NCBI GenBank assembly: GCA_946537725.1
Contig: CAMNFZ010000005.1
Span: 1-36,392, forward strand
Direction: 5' to 3'
DNA from: an uncultured Methanosphaera sp.
GTDB lineage: Archaea > Methanobacteriota > Methanobacteria > Methanobacteriales > Methanobacteriaceae
Length of the DNA: 36,392 nt
Shown here: positions 17,492 through 27,052 of the stretch, in pieces
How the letters are laid out: each line of letters begins with the position of its first letter
Numbering within the stretch: position 1 is the first letter of the stretch
The notes under the pieces: generated by a model
Database searches by the model: none
Told to the model about the DNA's origin: nothing
Seen by the model: only the letters and a program-made list of their open reading frames with translations
Translations under genes and position numbers: made by a program

Positions 17492-20400
17492 ATGCCAAAG
17501 GATAAAGATATTAAAAAAGTATTAATTATTGGATCAGGACCTATCCAAATAGGACAAGCAGCTGAATTCGATTATTCAGGTTCACAAGCATGTAAATCAT
17601 TACGTGAAGAAAACATCGAAACAGTACTTGTAAACAGTAATCCAGCAACAATACAAACAGACATAGAATCAGCAGATAAAGTATACGTAGAACCATTAAC
17701 TGCTGAAATGGTTGCAAAAATCATAGAAAAAGAAAAAGTTGATGCAATACTTCCAACAATGGGAGGACAAACAGGATTAAACATAGCAGTTGACCTGGAC
17801 AAAATGGGAGCCCTTGAAGGAGTAAAAGTAATCGGTTCACCAATCCAAACCATCAAAGACGTAGAAGACAGAGACTTATTCGCAGAATTTATGGACAGAT
17901 TAAACGAACCAATCCCAAAATGTCATGCAGTAAACTCATTAGAAGAAGCATTTAAAGCAGTTGAAGACATAGGATACCCAGTAATAGTCAGACCAGGATT
18001 CACACTCGGAGGAACCGGTGGAGGAATAGCTAACAACAAAAAGGAATTTGAAGAAATAGTACTCCATGGATTAGACATGAGTTTCAACGACCAAGTACTC
18101 ATAGACGAATCTGTTCTAGGATGGCAAGAAATAGAATACGAAGTAATGCGTGATAAAAACGACTCATGTATCATAGTATGTAACATGGAAAACATAGATG
18201 CAATGGGAATCCACACAGGAGAAAGTATCGTAGTAGCACCAACACAAACATTATCCGATGAAGATAACCAAAAACTAAGAAATGCATCCATAAAAATAAT
18301 CAGAGCACTAGGAATACAAGGTGGATGTAACATCCAATTCGCATTACACCCAGAAACAAGAGAATACAAAGTAATCGAAGTAAACCCGAGGGTAAGTAGA
18401 AGTAGTGCATTAGCAAGTAAAGCAACCGGATATTCCATTGCAAAAGTATCATCAAAAATCGCATTAGGAATGACACTTGATGAAATAAAAAATGACATTA
18501 CAAAAGAAACACCAGCATCATTTGAACCAGCAGTAGACTATGTAATAGCAAAAGTACCAAGATGGCCATTTGACAAATTCAAAACCAGTTCAGGAGAACT
18601 TGGAGTACAAATGCAATCAACCGGAGAAGTAATGTCTATTGGAAGAACAATAGAAGAAGCATTACAAAAATCAATCCGTTCACTAGACATTGATCAAGAA
18701 GCATTCGAATACATGGAATACACAGATTATGAACTAGAACATGCAACAGATAAAAGAATGTTCCATATATACTCCGCAATAAAAGATGGAAGAGACATAC
18801 AAGAATTAGCAGACATAACCAAAATCAGCCCATTCTTCTTAAACAAAATCAAAAACATAGTAGAATGTGAAGAAGAAATACAAAAACAAGGAACAACAAT
18901 ACTAAAAGATGCTAAACAATTACGAAAAATTAAACAATACGGATTCTCCGATAAACGTATAGGACAACTACTAGAAATAACAGAAGATGAAGTATCACAA
19001 GCACGACACGAATTAGAAATCACACCAGAATATAAAATGGTAGATACATGTGCAGCAGAATTTGAAGCAAAAACACCATACTACTACGGAACATACGATT
19101 CACCATCACAAATGAAAACAAGCAACAACAAAAAAATAGCAGTTCTAGGAGCAGGACCAATAAGAATAGGTCAAGGAATAGAATTCGATTACTGTTGTGT
19201 ACATGCAGCATTAGCATTAAAAGATGAAAATGTAGAAACAATACTTATAAACAATAACCCCGAAACAGTAAGTACTGATTACGACATTTCAGACAGATTA
19301 TACTTCGAACCATTAACCAAAGAAGACGTACTAGCAGTATTAGAACAAGAAAAACCAGACGGAGTAATAGTACAATTTGGTGGACAAACATCAATCAACC
19401 TCGCAGAAGATCTTAACAAAGCAGGAATAAAAATACTAGGAACACCATTCGAAAGTATCGACATGGTAGAAGACAGAGAACAATTCACAGAAGTATTAAA
19501 CGAATTAGGAATACCACAAGCAGACTATGGAATAGCAAACTCATTAGACGAAGCAAGAGAAGCAGCACACTCCATAGGATTCCCAGTACTAGTAAGACCA
19601 TCATACGTGCTTGGTGGACGAGCAATGGAAATAGTCTATGACGATGCTGAACTAGAAGAATATATGAAAGAAGCAGTAAAAGTATCCAAAGAACACCCAA
19701 TACTAGTCGACAAATTCCTAGAAGACTCCATAGAACTAGATGTAGATGCATTATGTGATGGAGAAGATGTATATGTATGTGGAATAATGGAACACATAGA
19801 AGAAGCAGGAATACACTCAGGAGATTCCGCATGTGTAATCCCACCACAATCAGTACCATCAGAAATAATCAAACAAGTAGAAGAATACACAAGAAAACTA
19901 GCATTAAAATTAGGAGTAATAGGATTAATAAACATCCAATATGCTATTAAAAACGGACCAGAACCTAAATTATACATCATCGAAGCAAACCCAAGAGCAA
20001 GCCGTACAGTACCATTCGTAAGTAAAGCAATAGGAATACCTATAGCAAAAATAGCTTCAAAAATAATGTTAGGATCAAAACTATCAGACTTTAACCTAGT
20101 CAACTATGCAGACATCAAACACGTAGCAGTAAAAGAATCAGTATTCCCATTCCTCAAAATACCAGACTCAGATGCAGTACTGGGACCAGAAATGAAATCC
20201 ACTGGAGAAACAATGGGTATAGATAAAAACTTCGGACTAGCTTACTATAAATCACAATTATCTGCAAGTAATAACTTACCAACACAAGGAAAAATATTCC
20301 TAAGTGTATGTGATTTAGATAAACCAAAAATAGCACCAATAGCTAAAAAAGCAAAAGAATTAGGATTTGATTTAATAGCAACCAAAGGAACTGCAGAAGC

Positions 20401-20674
20401 AGCACCAGATGTGGATATAGAAGTAATTAGAAAAGTAAGCCAAGGATCTCCAAACATTCGTGATGCAATGCTAAATGGTGAAGTAGCATTTGTCATCAAC
20501 ACACCAACAGGAAAACAATCCGCAGACGATGGATATACAATCCGAAGATTAGGAGTAGAACTAGGAATACCTTACGTAACCACCATAGCAGCAGCTAACG
20601 CAGTACTAAACGCAATAGAAGAAGCAAGTAATGGTGAATTAACTGTAAAATCATTAAATGAATATGCAGAATAA
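17492..20674 (+). CDS. carB: carbamoyl-phosphate synthase large subunit
   Basis: Makes carbamoyl phosphate from bicarbonate, ATP and ammonia. The protein is a full-length, unsplit CarB of 1060 residues: two homologous ATP-grasp halves, each opening with GSGPIQIGQ or GAGPIRIGQ followed by EFDY, an oligomerisation segment between them, and a C-terminal MGS-like regulatory domain (from about 930). Some archaea split this gene; here it is intact. ATG follows GAGGAG. It forms an operon with carA and is followed by T8 and T7 tracts. Confidence 0.97.
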   Translation: MPKDKDIKKVLIIGSGPIQIGQAAEFDYSGSQACKSLREENIETVLVNSNPATIQTDIESADKVYVEPLTAEMVAKIIEKEKVDAILPTMGGQTGLNIAVDLDKMGALEGVKVIGSPIQTIKDVEDRDLFAEFMDRLNEPIPKCHAVNSLEEAFKAVEDIGYPVIVRPGFTLGGTGGGIANNKKEFEEIVLHGLDMSFNDQVLIDESVLGWQEIEYEVMRDKNDSCIIVCNMENIDAMGIHTGESIVVAPTQTLSDEDNQKLRNASIKIIRALGIQGGCNIQFALHPETREYKVIEVNPRVSRSSALASKATGYSIAKVSSKIALGMTLDEIKNDITKETPASFEPAVDYVIAKVPRWPFDKFKTSSGELGVQMQSTGEVMSIGRTIEEALQKSIRSLDIDQEAFEYMEYTDYELEHATDKRMFHIYSAIKDGRDIQELADITKISPFFLNKIKNIVECEEEIQKQGTTILKDAKQLRKIKQYGFSDKRIGQLLEITEDEVSQARHELEITPEYKMVDTCAAEFEAKTPYYYGTYDSPSQMKTSNNKKIAVLGAGPIRIGQGIEFDYCCVHAALALKDENVETILINNNPETVSTDYDISDRLYFEPLTKEDVLAVLEQEKPDGVIVQFGGQTSINLAEDLNKAGIKILGTPFESIDMVEDREQFTEVLNELGIPQADYGIANSLDEAREAAHSIGFPVLVRPSYVLGGRAMEIVYDDAELEEYMKEAVKVSKEHPILVDKFLEDSIELDVDALCDGEDVYVCGIMEHIEEAGIHSGDSACVIPPQSVPSEIIKQVEEYTRKLALKLGVIGLINIQYAIKNGPEPKLYIIEANPRASRTVPFVSKAIGIPIAKIASKIMLGSKLSDFNLVNYADIKHVAVKESVFPFLKIPDSDAVLGPEMKSTGETMGIDKNFGLAYYKSQLSASNNLPTQGKIFLSVCDLDKPKIAPIAKKAKELGFDLIATKGTAEAAPDVDIEVIRKVSQGSPNIRDAMLNGEVAFVINTPTGKQSADDGYTIRRLGVELGIPYVTTIAAANAVLNAIEEASNGELTVKSLNEYAE

Positions 20675-20698
20675 TTAAACCATAACAAACTTCAATTC

Positions 20699-20717
20699 TT
20701 TTTTTTATTATTTTTTT
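20699..20717 (+). terminator. oligo-T terminator after carAB
   Basis: T8-ATTA-T7 begins 24 nt after the carB stop, with no hairpin; typical of an archaeal intrinsic terminator. Confidence 0.55.
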
Positions 20718-20843
20718 AGATATACTATTTGAAACACTTTTTTTGTAGTAATTTTCTATGTTGTACTATGTGATATGAATTTATGATTAAATGGTTTGTA
20801 TATGAAATCTCTAATTTTTATTTATTAATATCGGAATTCTTCG

Positions 20844-21002
20844 ATTAAGTTATTTCTTGGGATTTTTTTTTATTTATTCCAGGGATTTGAGATTATTTAT
20901 ATTTTTTTTGGGGGATGATTTTTTTTCATGATTACTATTAAGAATGGTTTAGTGTTGATGGGTCATAATTTGAAACCTGTTGAAACAATGTTATAATTAA
21001 TG
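20844..21002 (+). repeat. left direct repeat: truncated copy of amidohydrolase leader and 5' end
   Basis: This ~159-bp block repeats 23162-23319. The first ~84 bp (leader with CTTGGGATT, ATTCCAGGG, GGGGGATGATT) differ only by a few substitutions and T-run length changes. The 60 bp starting at each ATG (20928 and 23244) are identical. Similarity stops at 21002, while the right copy continues as an intact gene. The two copies bracket the adhesin-like gene. Confidence 0.9.
20928..20996 (+). pseudogene. 5' fragment of amidohydrolase gene, frameshifted
   Basis: The frame begins with the same 20 codons as the intact amidohydrolase at 23244 (MITIKNGLVLMGHNLKPVET). One A is then missing, which shifts the frame and ends it after two more codons. 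No further amidohydrolase sequence follows, so this is a remnant. If its leader is still active it could make a 22-residue peptide; no evidence for that. Confidence 0.85.
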
Positions 21003-21100
21003 GTAATGTGAAAAATTTATATAAGTTATGGGTTTACCATATTTGGACATTATCTATTTTTTTATATTATTTTTTTTTTAAATATTATTTATTTGATTTA

Positions 21101-21140
21101 AATTATTTTTCATTATTTTTCATTATTTTTCATTATTTTC
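21101..21140. repeat. 10-bp tandem repeat (CATTATTTTT) x ~4
   Basis: Four consecutive 10-bp units, the first and last with one change each, in the 263-bp A+T-rich gap between the left direct repeat and the adhesin-like gene. The period is close to one helical turn, so the tract may be bent; it could also change length by slippage. Confidence 0.7.
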
Positions 21141-21259
21141 TAAAAATAGTATTAAAATATAAATAATAATAATATTCATAAATAATACTGAATTATTTTT
21201 ATAATTCTAGTAAATCATCAGATAATTAATAATTATTTATAATTATTTATTAATATCAT

Positions 21260-22879
21260 TTGATTTATTGTATTGGTTTTAATGGAGGTATTCTTATCAA
21301 ATTTGTAAAATTTTTGACTTTTATTGTGTTTATTTTATTTTTTTTAAGTTTAGTTAATGCAACGGAAATAAATGAGTCAACACAATTAAGTACTGGTAAT
21401 TCCTTATTTACACATAAAAATGTAAATAATATAATATCAGATCAAGACAACAAAATATATTCTGAAAATGATATTTCTGAATTAACGGATATTGGAATGC
21501 AAAATAAAAAGAATAATGTGGTTGTAAATGATTCAATAAATAATTTCCAAAAAAAGGAAGATACTTTAACTAAAAAAAATAATGTATTGATTAAATCAGA
21601 AAATAGTACTTTGGATAATGAGATAATAAATATTTGCAGTGATTTAAAAAATTATTATCAAACAGATGTAAATAATGAGGTAACTTTATATATAAAGAAC
21701 GATGATGATGAAATATTGAATAAATCAGGTTATATTACATTCAATTTTAGTTATCCTGATGCGAATTACAAGTCAGTAGAACTTAAAACAGTAACAATTG
21801 GAAAATATGAAGTAAAAAATGGAATTTGTAAGATTAATTTTACAATTAATGAAAAAGATTATGATTGGGATAGGGATTATTATCCATGGTTAACATTTTT
21901 CAACTTTGTTTATCATGATATTAATAATAATGAATATAATTATTCTTCATATGTAAATATAATACTAAAAGATGATATTCAATTTTTACATACAATATAT
22001 GGAAATTCTATAAATTGCTATGCTGGACAAAACATAACATTTAAAGGATATGTTACTGATGAATTATATATTCCTATTAATAATGGTCGGGTTATAATTA
22101 AATTAAATGGAAAAACCATTAAATCAGATCTTCGTCCAGATACTTCAAATTCTTTCGAATACACATACAATATTCCAAATAATTTCAGTGCTAAAAATTA
22201 TACTATTACCTACGTATACACAGAAAATAATAATTTAATTAGATCAGAAATTAAAGCAATTCTAACAGTAATGCCAAAACCAACAAAAATAATAGCAGAT
22301 AACTTAAGAGTATTTGCAGGTCAAACAATCAACATTACTGGAAGTGTCCTGGACATAAATAATAATTCCATTAAAGATGGGCGAATTGTCCTTAAATTAA
22401 ATGGAAAAACATTTAACTCAAATATAACATTAAAAAATTCTAAATTTAGTTATACATTCACAGTTCCTGGATATCAAGCAAAAAATTATATTATAACATA
22501 TGTATATGTAGGAAATAAAAATTATCAACGTAGTGAATTAAATAAAACATTCACTATTGAATCACAGGAATCTATAATTACATCAAAAAATATTACGGGT
22601 TATAAAAATCAATCAATTAAATTAATTGTAAATATTCGTGGAAAAAAAACCAATATAGTTGCTGTTAAAGGAACAGTAGGATTCAAATTAAATGGTAAAA
22701 CTGTAAAATTAAATGGTAAACCATTTATTCAAAATATAACAAACGGAACTGTAATTTTTAACTATGTAATTCCAGAAACATTAAAAGCAAAAAATTATCA
22801 AATTACTGTCACATATTCTGGTGGACGTTATTTATCAGGTAATAAAGTAAATACAAGCATATTGACAGTTAAAGATTAA
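21260..22879 (+). CDS. adhesin-like secreted protein with Ig-like repeats
   Basis: Probable surface or secreted protein: a signal peptide (KFVKFLTFIVFILFFLSLVNA), an Asn/Ser/Lys-rich spacer, and three similar ~85-residue units in the C-terminal half. Each has GQ(N/T)I-type start, a (D/N)GR(V/I) strand, KLNGKT, then AKNYxIT(Y)xY, as in bacterial-type Ig-like domains of archaeal adhesin-like proteins. No C-terminal membrane helix or pseudomurein-binding repeat is visible; it ends ILTVKD. Start is uncertain: a perfect GGAGGT (21284-21289) is six bases before an ATC codon (21296), not ATG; the TTG at 21260 lies upstream of that site. It lies between direct repeats, in an insertion-like position. 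Confidence 0.8.
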   Translation: MIYCIGFNGGILIKFVKFLTFIVFILFFLSLVNATEINESTQLSTGNSLFTHKNVNNIISDQDNKIYSENDISELTDIGMQNKKNNVVVNDSINNFQKKEDTLTKKNNVLIKSENSTLDNEIINICSDLKNYYQTDVNNEVTLYIKNDDDEILNKSGYITFNFSYPDANYKSVELKTVTIGKYEVKNGICKINFTINEKDYDWDRDYYPWLTFFNFVYHDINNNEYNYSSYVNIILKDDIQFLHTIYGNSINCYAGQNITFKGYVTDELYIPINNGRVIIKLNGKTIKSDLRPDTSNSFEYTYNIPNNFSAKNYTITYVYTENNNLIRSEIKAILTVMPKPTKIIADNLRVFAGQTINITGSVLDINNNSIKDGRIVLKLNGKTFNSNITLKNSKFSYTFTVPGYQAKNYIITYVYVGNKNYQRSELNKTFTIESQESIITSKNITGYKNQSIKLIVNIRGKKTNIVAVKGTVGFKLNGKTVKLNGKPFIQNITNGTVIFNYVIPETLKAKNYQITVTYSGGRYLSGNKVNTSILTVKD

Positions 22880-22880
22880 A

Positions 22881-22928
22881 CAGGATCTTATTTAGTTTAG
22901 ATAAACAAAATTTAATTAAAAGGTCCTG
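22881..22928 (+). terminator. hairpin after adhesin-like gene
   Basis: CAGGATCTT (22881-22889) pairs with AAGGTCCTG (22920-22928), nine pairs with one G-U, around a 30-nt loop. It starts 1 nt after the adhesin stop codon. It may end the transcript or protect its 3' end, or be one end of a former mobile segment. Confidence 0.4.
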
Positions 22929-23161
22929 ATTTAAAACCATTGTAATAATATTTAACTTTCTTCTTCTATTTTTTTTCAATTCTTAAATAATTTTTTTCTT
23001 TAATAATTTGAATGGTTTATTTTTAAAAATAGAACTTAAATAAAAGAAGTAATAACCTTATTTTTTTAGTAATAACTTTGAGGGGGATATTGATTTTGTT
23101 TAGTTAGTAGTTATTCCTTAATCTTTAAATAAACATTTATAGGAATATGGATATATATAGA

Positions 23162-23319
23162 ATTAAGTTATTTCTTGGGATTTGTTTATTTATTCCAGGG
23201 GTTTGAGATTATTTATTATTTTTTTTTGGGGGATGATTTTTTTATGATTACTATTAAGAATGGTTTAGTGTTGATGGGTCATAATTTGAAACCTGTTGAA
23301 ACAAATGTTATAATTAATG
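23162..23319 (+). repeat. right direct repeat: leader and 5' end of intact amidohydrolase gene
   Basis: Right-hand partner of 20844-21002, starting 2318 bp later. It covers the 5' leader and the first ~25 codons of the amidohydrolase gene. Upstream of it, at 22929-23161, is A+T-rich DNA with oligo-T tracts, a short AGTAATAAC repeat and no coding frame. Confidence 0.9.
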
Positions 23320-24386
23320 ATGATGGACGAATAATTAAATTGTCACCTAATTATGAAGAGGGTGAAATTATTGATGCTACAAATTGTATTGTTACACCTG
23401 CCTTTATAAATGCTCATATTCATATCGGTGACTCTATATCACGTGATGTAGGTGATGGTTTATCAATAAAGGAATTAGTAGAACCACCTCATGGACTAAA
23501 ACATCAAATATTAGCTAAAGCATCAGATACGGAATTAATTAATTCTATGCACGAAACAGCAAAAGAAATGCTTTACTCCGGAACATCCACCTTTATAGAC
23601 TTCCGGGAAGGGGGAATAAAAGGTATAGAACTTCTAAAACAAGCAATATATGACCTTCCTATAAATGCATGTATACTTGGAAGAAGTGAAAAATACTATG
23701 ATCCAAATACTTCACTAGAAGAAATAAGACTAATTACAAGGGAATTATTACAACACTGTGATGGTATAGGATTAAGTGGAGTACAAGATGTGGACCCTGA
23801 AGTAATGCTACAAATAGCAGAAGTATGTAACCAAGAAGATAAACTTGCAGTAATACATGTAGCAGAGTATTATGAGCTTCAAGAACAATCAGTACAACTA
23901 ACAAATCAAACAGAAATAGAACGAGCACTAAAAGCAGGATTCACCACACTTGTACATGCAACACATCCAATACTACAGGATTTGGAATTAATGGATGCAA
24001 CAAGTCCGGTGATAGTGGCATGTCCAAGATCAAATGGAATGCTATCAGTAGGAGTGCCACCAATCAGTGCATATGTAGAAAATGATATAGATGTAGCATT
24101 AGGAACAGATAATGTAATGTTTAATCAACCAGACATGTTCAGAGAAATGGAATATGCACTTAAAGCCGTGCGAGGGTCATATAAAAATAAAATAACTGCC
24201 TATGATATTCTTAAGATGGCAACCATAAATGGATTTAAAATTTTAGGTAAGGATATAAGTATTAAGGAAGGAAACATCTCCGATATATTGATAATTAAAA
24301 AGAAGTCTGATGATCCTTACTTGTCTATAGTTAATCGTTCATCTGCAGAAGATATAATTAACTTTATAATGGGAAATCAGATGTAA
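23244..24386 (+). CDS. amidohydrolase family protein (deaminase/chlorohydrolase-like)
   Basis: Metal-dependent hydrolase of 380 residues. Seen: NAHIHIGD near 54-61 giving the paired His of the metal site, VIHVAE for a third His, a later THP segment, and LGTDN near 287-291 with the catalytic Asp. The order matches the amidohydrolase/ATZ-TRZ group that includes nucleoside and methylthioadenosine or S-adenosylhomocysteine deaminases; the substrate cannot be assigned. ATG at 23244 is chosen (GGGGGATGA just upstream, and the start of exact identity in the duplicate). An upstream in-frame start at 23175 would add an unconvincing hydrophobic leader. Confidence 0.85.
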   Translation: MITIKNGLVLMGHNLKPVETNVIINDDGRIIKLSPNYEEGEIIDATNCIVTPAFINAHIHIGDSISRDVGDGLSIKELVEPPHGLKHQILAKASDTELINSMHETAKEMLYSGTSTFIDFREGGIKGIELLKQAIYDLPINACILGRSEKYYDPNTSLEEIRLITRELLQHCDGIGLSGVQDVDPEVMLQIAEVCNQEDKLAVIHVAEYYELQEQSVQLTNQTEIERALKAGFTTLVHATHPILQDLELMDATSPVIVACPRSNGMLSVGVPPISAYVENDIDVALGTDNVMFNQPDMFREMEYALKAVRGSYKNKITAYDILKMATINGFKILGKDISIKEGNISDILIIKKKSDDPYLSIVNRSSAEDIINFIMGNQM

Positions 24387-24391
24387 AGTAA

Positions 24392-24871
24392 TTAATCTGA
24401 TTCGATGAACTCAAATTCTTTTGTTTTCTTATTATTTTTCATTTCCTGCTTATTTTTTTCTTCTAATTCTTCAAGACTAATGTAATGTTCTTTTATTTTG
24501 TTTCTAATTTCTTCTTCAATAACTTTACTTTCCTGTTTTATATAATCATAATATACCATTACTGATTTACCATTAGATCTTAATAAGCCATTCTGCCAGG
24601 CTTCTTGCATAACAGTAAATGAAGTTTTACCTATCTTAGTTACATAGGTTCTAATTTCTACATCATAACCGTAATATGTTTGTCTAATATAATTAAAATC
24701 CATGTGAACAAGAATTAGATTCCATTTTTTATATGTTAATTCATGTTCTGGGTTAAATATGGTAAATAATTCATTTCGTCCATTTTCAAACCATACTGGT
24801 AATGCTGTATTGGTAATGTGTCTTAATGCATCTGTTTCTCCAATTCTTGGTGTAATACTTGTTTTAAACAT
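24392..24871 (-). CDS. hotdog-fold thioesterase (4HBT/YbgC-like)
   Basis: Acyl-CoA thioesterase-like protein of 159 residues. Seen: RIGETDALRHITNTALPVWFE at about 9-29, matching the R-x-x-(E/D)-T-D-x-x-x-H-x-x-N signature with the catalytic Asp, and the hotdog strand pattern around VHMDFNYIRQTYYGYDVEI. The C-terminal 30 residues are charged and probably disordered. Start follows AAGGAAAG. It is last in a probable glmS - small secreted protein - thioesterase transcript and converges on the amidohydrolase gene with a 5-nt gap. Confidence 0.8.
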   Translation of the reverse strand: MFKTSITPRIGETDALRHITNTALPVWFENGRNELFTIFNPEHELTYKKWNLILVHMDFNYIRQTYYGYDVEIRTYVTKIGKTSFTVMQEAWQNGLLRSNGKSVMVYYDYIKQESKVIEEEIRNKIKEHYISLEELEEKNKQEMKNNKKTKEFEFIESD

Positions 24872-24913
24872 AAATAAACTTTCCTTAAAAAAAATTAGTA
24901 AAGGGGATTAATG

Positions 24914-25264
24914 TTAGTTGTTACGGGTAGTTCCGTTATTGTCTTGTTTATTGTTTTTATCATCATAGTCAGTTTTCTTTGATGAATTACTGCTACTGGT
25001 ATTTGATGAATTTTTATACGTGGTATTTTTTGTCACTGGTTTAACAGTAGTTTCTGTCTGGAATTTAACGGTAATATTGCTTGGTTGGAATGATTTTTCA
25101 TCAATTACCTGTATAATATCAGAGGATCTGGTTAAAGATGTTGGTAATATTTCCTTACTTACTTCTTCACCAATATGGGCAGTACCACATATTGCTCCAA
25201 AACTGAATGCTAATATGCAGACAAAAAGGATGACTACTAATCCACCTAATGTATTTTGTTTCAT
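24914..25264 (-). CDS. small secreted or membrane-anchored Ser/Thr/Asn-rich protein
   Basis: Not a family I recognise. The 116-residue product has one N-terminal hydrophobic segment (about 7-27, LGGLVVILFVCILAFSFGAI), then a ~45-residue region that could fold, then a low-complexity Ser/Thr/Asn/Lys tail typical of exposed surface linkers. The Cys residues in the hydrophobic segment do not form an obvious bacterial lipobox. No clear Shine-Dalgarno sequence is seen. It begins 15 nt after the glmS stop, so cotranscription is likely. Confidence 0.65.
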   Translation of the reverse strand: MKQNTLGGLVVILFVCILAFSFGAICGTAHIGEEVSKEILPTSLTRSSDIIQVIDEKSFQPSNITVKFQTETTVKPVTKNTTYKNSSNTSSSNSSKKTDYDDKNNKQDNNGTTRNN

Positions 25265-25279
25265 AAAAATCTATTATAC

Positions 25280-27052
25280 TTATACTACTGTCACAGATTT
25301 TGCTAAATTCTTTGGCTTATCTGGGTCAATATCTTTTTCTACACTAATATGGTAAGATAATAATTGTAAATCAATAATATAAATTAATGGTGCTATTATT
25401 TCATCAATTTCTGAATTAAACACTAATTTATCTTCCACATCATCAATTTGTTTATCGTCTTCAGAACCGAGGATAATCATATGGGCTCCTCTTGCTCTGA
25501 TTTCTTGTAAATTATTGTATGTTTTAGGATAGCTTGGTCCTGGTGGAAGTATTCCTACTACTGGAATTCCATCATCAATCAGTGCTAATGGGCCATGTTT
25601 TAGTTCTCCTGCAGGGTATCCTTCCGCGTGTATGTATGTGATTTCTTTAAGTTTTAAAGCTCCTTCGAGTGCTGTAGGGTAATTAAATCCTCTTCCTATA
25701 TAGAAGAAATCTTTTGATTTTTTATATTTTTTTGCAATTTTCTTAATATTTTCTTCTCTTTGTATGGATTCTTCTGCCAGATCTGCAATTTTGAATAGTT
25801 TATCTATTAGTTCATCATTTTCTCCAAGGTGTGCTACGAGTAAATATATGCATATTAGTTGGCTGAGGTATGTTTTTGTGGCTGCAACACCTATTTCGGG
25901 TCCTGCTCTTGTATATATTACATGGTCTGCTTCTCTTGTTATGCTACTTCCAACTACATTTACTATGGCTAATGTTTCAGATATTTTTTTAGCTGTTTTC
26001 AATGCTTTTAGTGTGTCTGCTGTTTCTCCACTTTGTGTTATGAATATTACTAGTGTATGGTCGTCTAGTGTGTTTTGGAAGTATTCAAATTCGCTGGCTA
26101 ATATTACTTCTGTTGGTATGTGTAGTTGTGTTTCTATAAGGTATTCTCCAATTAGTGATGCATGATAACTTGTTCCACATGCTACAAAGCATATTCTGTT
26201 GAAGTTTTTGAATTTGGATACTATTTCCTTGATTTTTGAAGATTCTGATAGTGTGTCTTTGATTACTTGTGGTTCTTCATTGATTTCTTTTAACATGAAA
26301 TGTGGATATCCACCTTTTTCTGCCATTTCTGGATTCCAGTCTATTGTTACTATCTCTTTTTCTAGTGGTTCTAACTGGTTGTTCATCACTGTTACTTTGT
26401 CTTTTTCTAGTTGTATGATTTCATTATCTTCCAGGTATATTACTTCTCTGGTTTCGTTGAGTATTGCTGGAACGTCTGATGCTAGGAAGTTTCCGTTTGG
26501 TGATACTCCTACGATTAGCGGACTTTCTTTTCTTGCACCTATTATTTTGTCTGGTTCGTCTATGCATATTGCTGCTAATGCATATGATCCTACAAGTTTT
26601 TCTATTGTTTTTTGTGTGGCATGTAGTAAGTTATTTCCTTCGTTCATGTATTTTTCTATTAAATGTGGTATAACTTCTGTATCTGTTTCTGATTTAAATT
26701 CGTGTCCTTCTGATTCTAATTGTTCTCTTAATTCTTTGTAATTTTCTATTATACCATTATGAACTACACTTATTTTGTTATCACAACTATTATGTGGATG
26801 TGCATTTTCTTTTGTTGGATTTCCGTGTGTTGCCCATCTTACATGGGCTATTCCAATGTTTCCATCTACTTGTGTTAAGTGTATTTTTTCATCTACTTCT
26901 TTAATTTTTCCACTACCCTTTTTAATGTTCACTTTGTCTGTAAGGGTAGCTATGCCTACTGAATCGTATCCTCTGTATTCTAATTTCTTGATTGATTCGA
27001 TTATCGTTGGAGCTACTTCTTTATTTAGTATACATCCTACAATTCCACACAT
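25280..27052 (-). CDS. glmS: glutamine-fructose-6-phosphate aminotransferase (isomerizing)
   Basis: Makes glucosamine-6-phosphate from fructose-6-phosphate and glutamine, the entry to UDP-amino sugars used in pseudomurein and glycans. Seen: the Cys nucleophile directly after Met (MCGIVG), RGYDSVG near 27-33, HVRWATHG near 70-77, HNG near 97-99 in the glutaminase domain; two SIS domains with [11 protein letters not shown] and [21 protein letters not shown]; and the conserved C-terminus KNLAKSVTV. Length of 590 is typical. ATG follows GGTGA. First gene of a minus-strand transcript. Confidence 0.97.
   Translation of the reverse strand: MCGIVGCILNKEVAPTIIESIKKLEYRGYDSVGIATLTDKVNIKKGSGKIKEVDEKIHLTQVDGNIGIAHVRWATHGNPTKENAHPHNSCDNKISVVHNGIIENYKELREQLESEGHEFKSETDTEVIPHLIEKYMNEGNNLLHATQKTIEKLVGSYALAAICIDEPDKIIGARKESPLIVGVSPNGNFLASDVPAILNETREVIYLEDNEIIQLEKDKVTVMNNQLEPLEKEIVTIDWNPEMAEKGGYPHFMLKEINEEPQVIKDTLSESSKIKEIVSKFKNFNRICFVACGTSYHASLIGEYLIETQLHIPTEVILASEFEYFQNTLDDHTLVIFITQSGETADTLKALKTAKKISETLAIVNVVGSSITREADHVIYTRAGPEIGVAATKTYLSQLICIYLLVAHLGENDELIDKLFKIADLAEESIQREENIKKIAKKYKKSKDFFYIGRGFNYPTALEGALKLKEITYIHAEGYPAGELKHGPLALIDDGIPVVGILPPGPSYPKTYNNLQEIRARGAHMIILGSEDDKQIDDVEDKLVFNSEIDEIIAPLIYIIDLQLLSYHISVEKDIDPDKPKNLAKSVTVV

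Noticed and set aside
19485-19859. Long Leu/His-rich minus-strand frames inside carB, and similar ones in carA, glmS and the ATPase
   Set aside because: They are antisense shadows of strongly conserved genes: no ribosome binding site, extreme low-complexity composition, no family match.
21101-21140. Short tandem repeats considered as a CRISPR array
   Set aside because: Units are 10 bp and contiguous, with no unique spacers and no cas genes anywhere in the window.
23175-23243. Upstream in-frame start of the amidohydrolase giving a hydrophobic leader
   Set aside because: The identical duplicate, the GGGGGATGA site and the typical MITIKNG start support ATG at 23244.
26199-26741. 180-residue + strand frame opposite glmS
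   Set aside because: Shadow of the glutaminase and SIS domains; Ser-rich composition follows from antisense codons.
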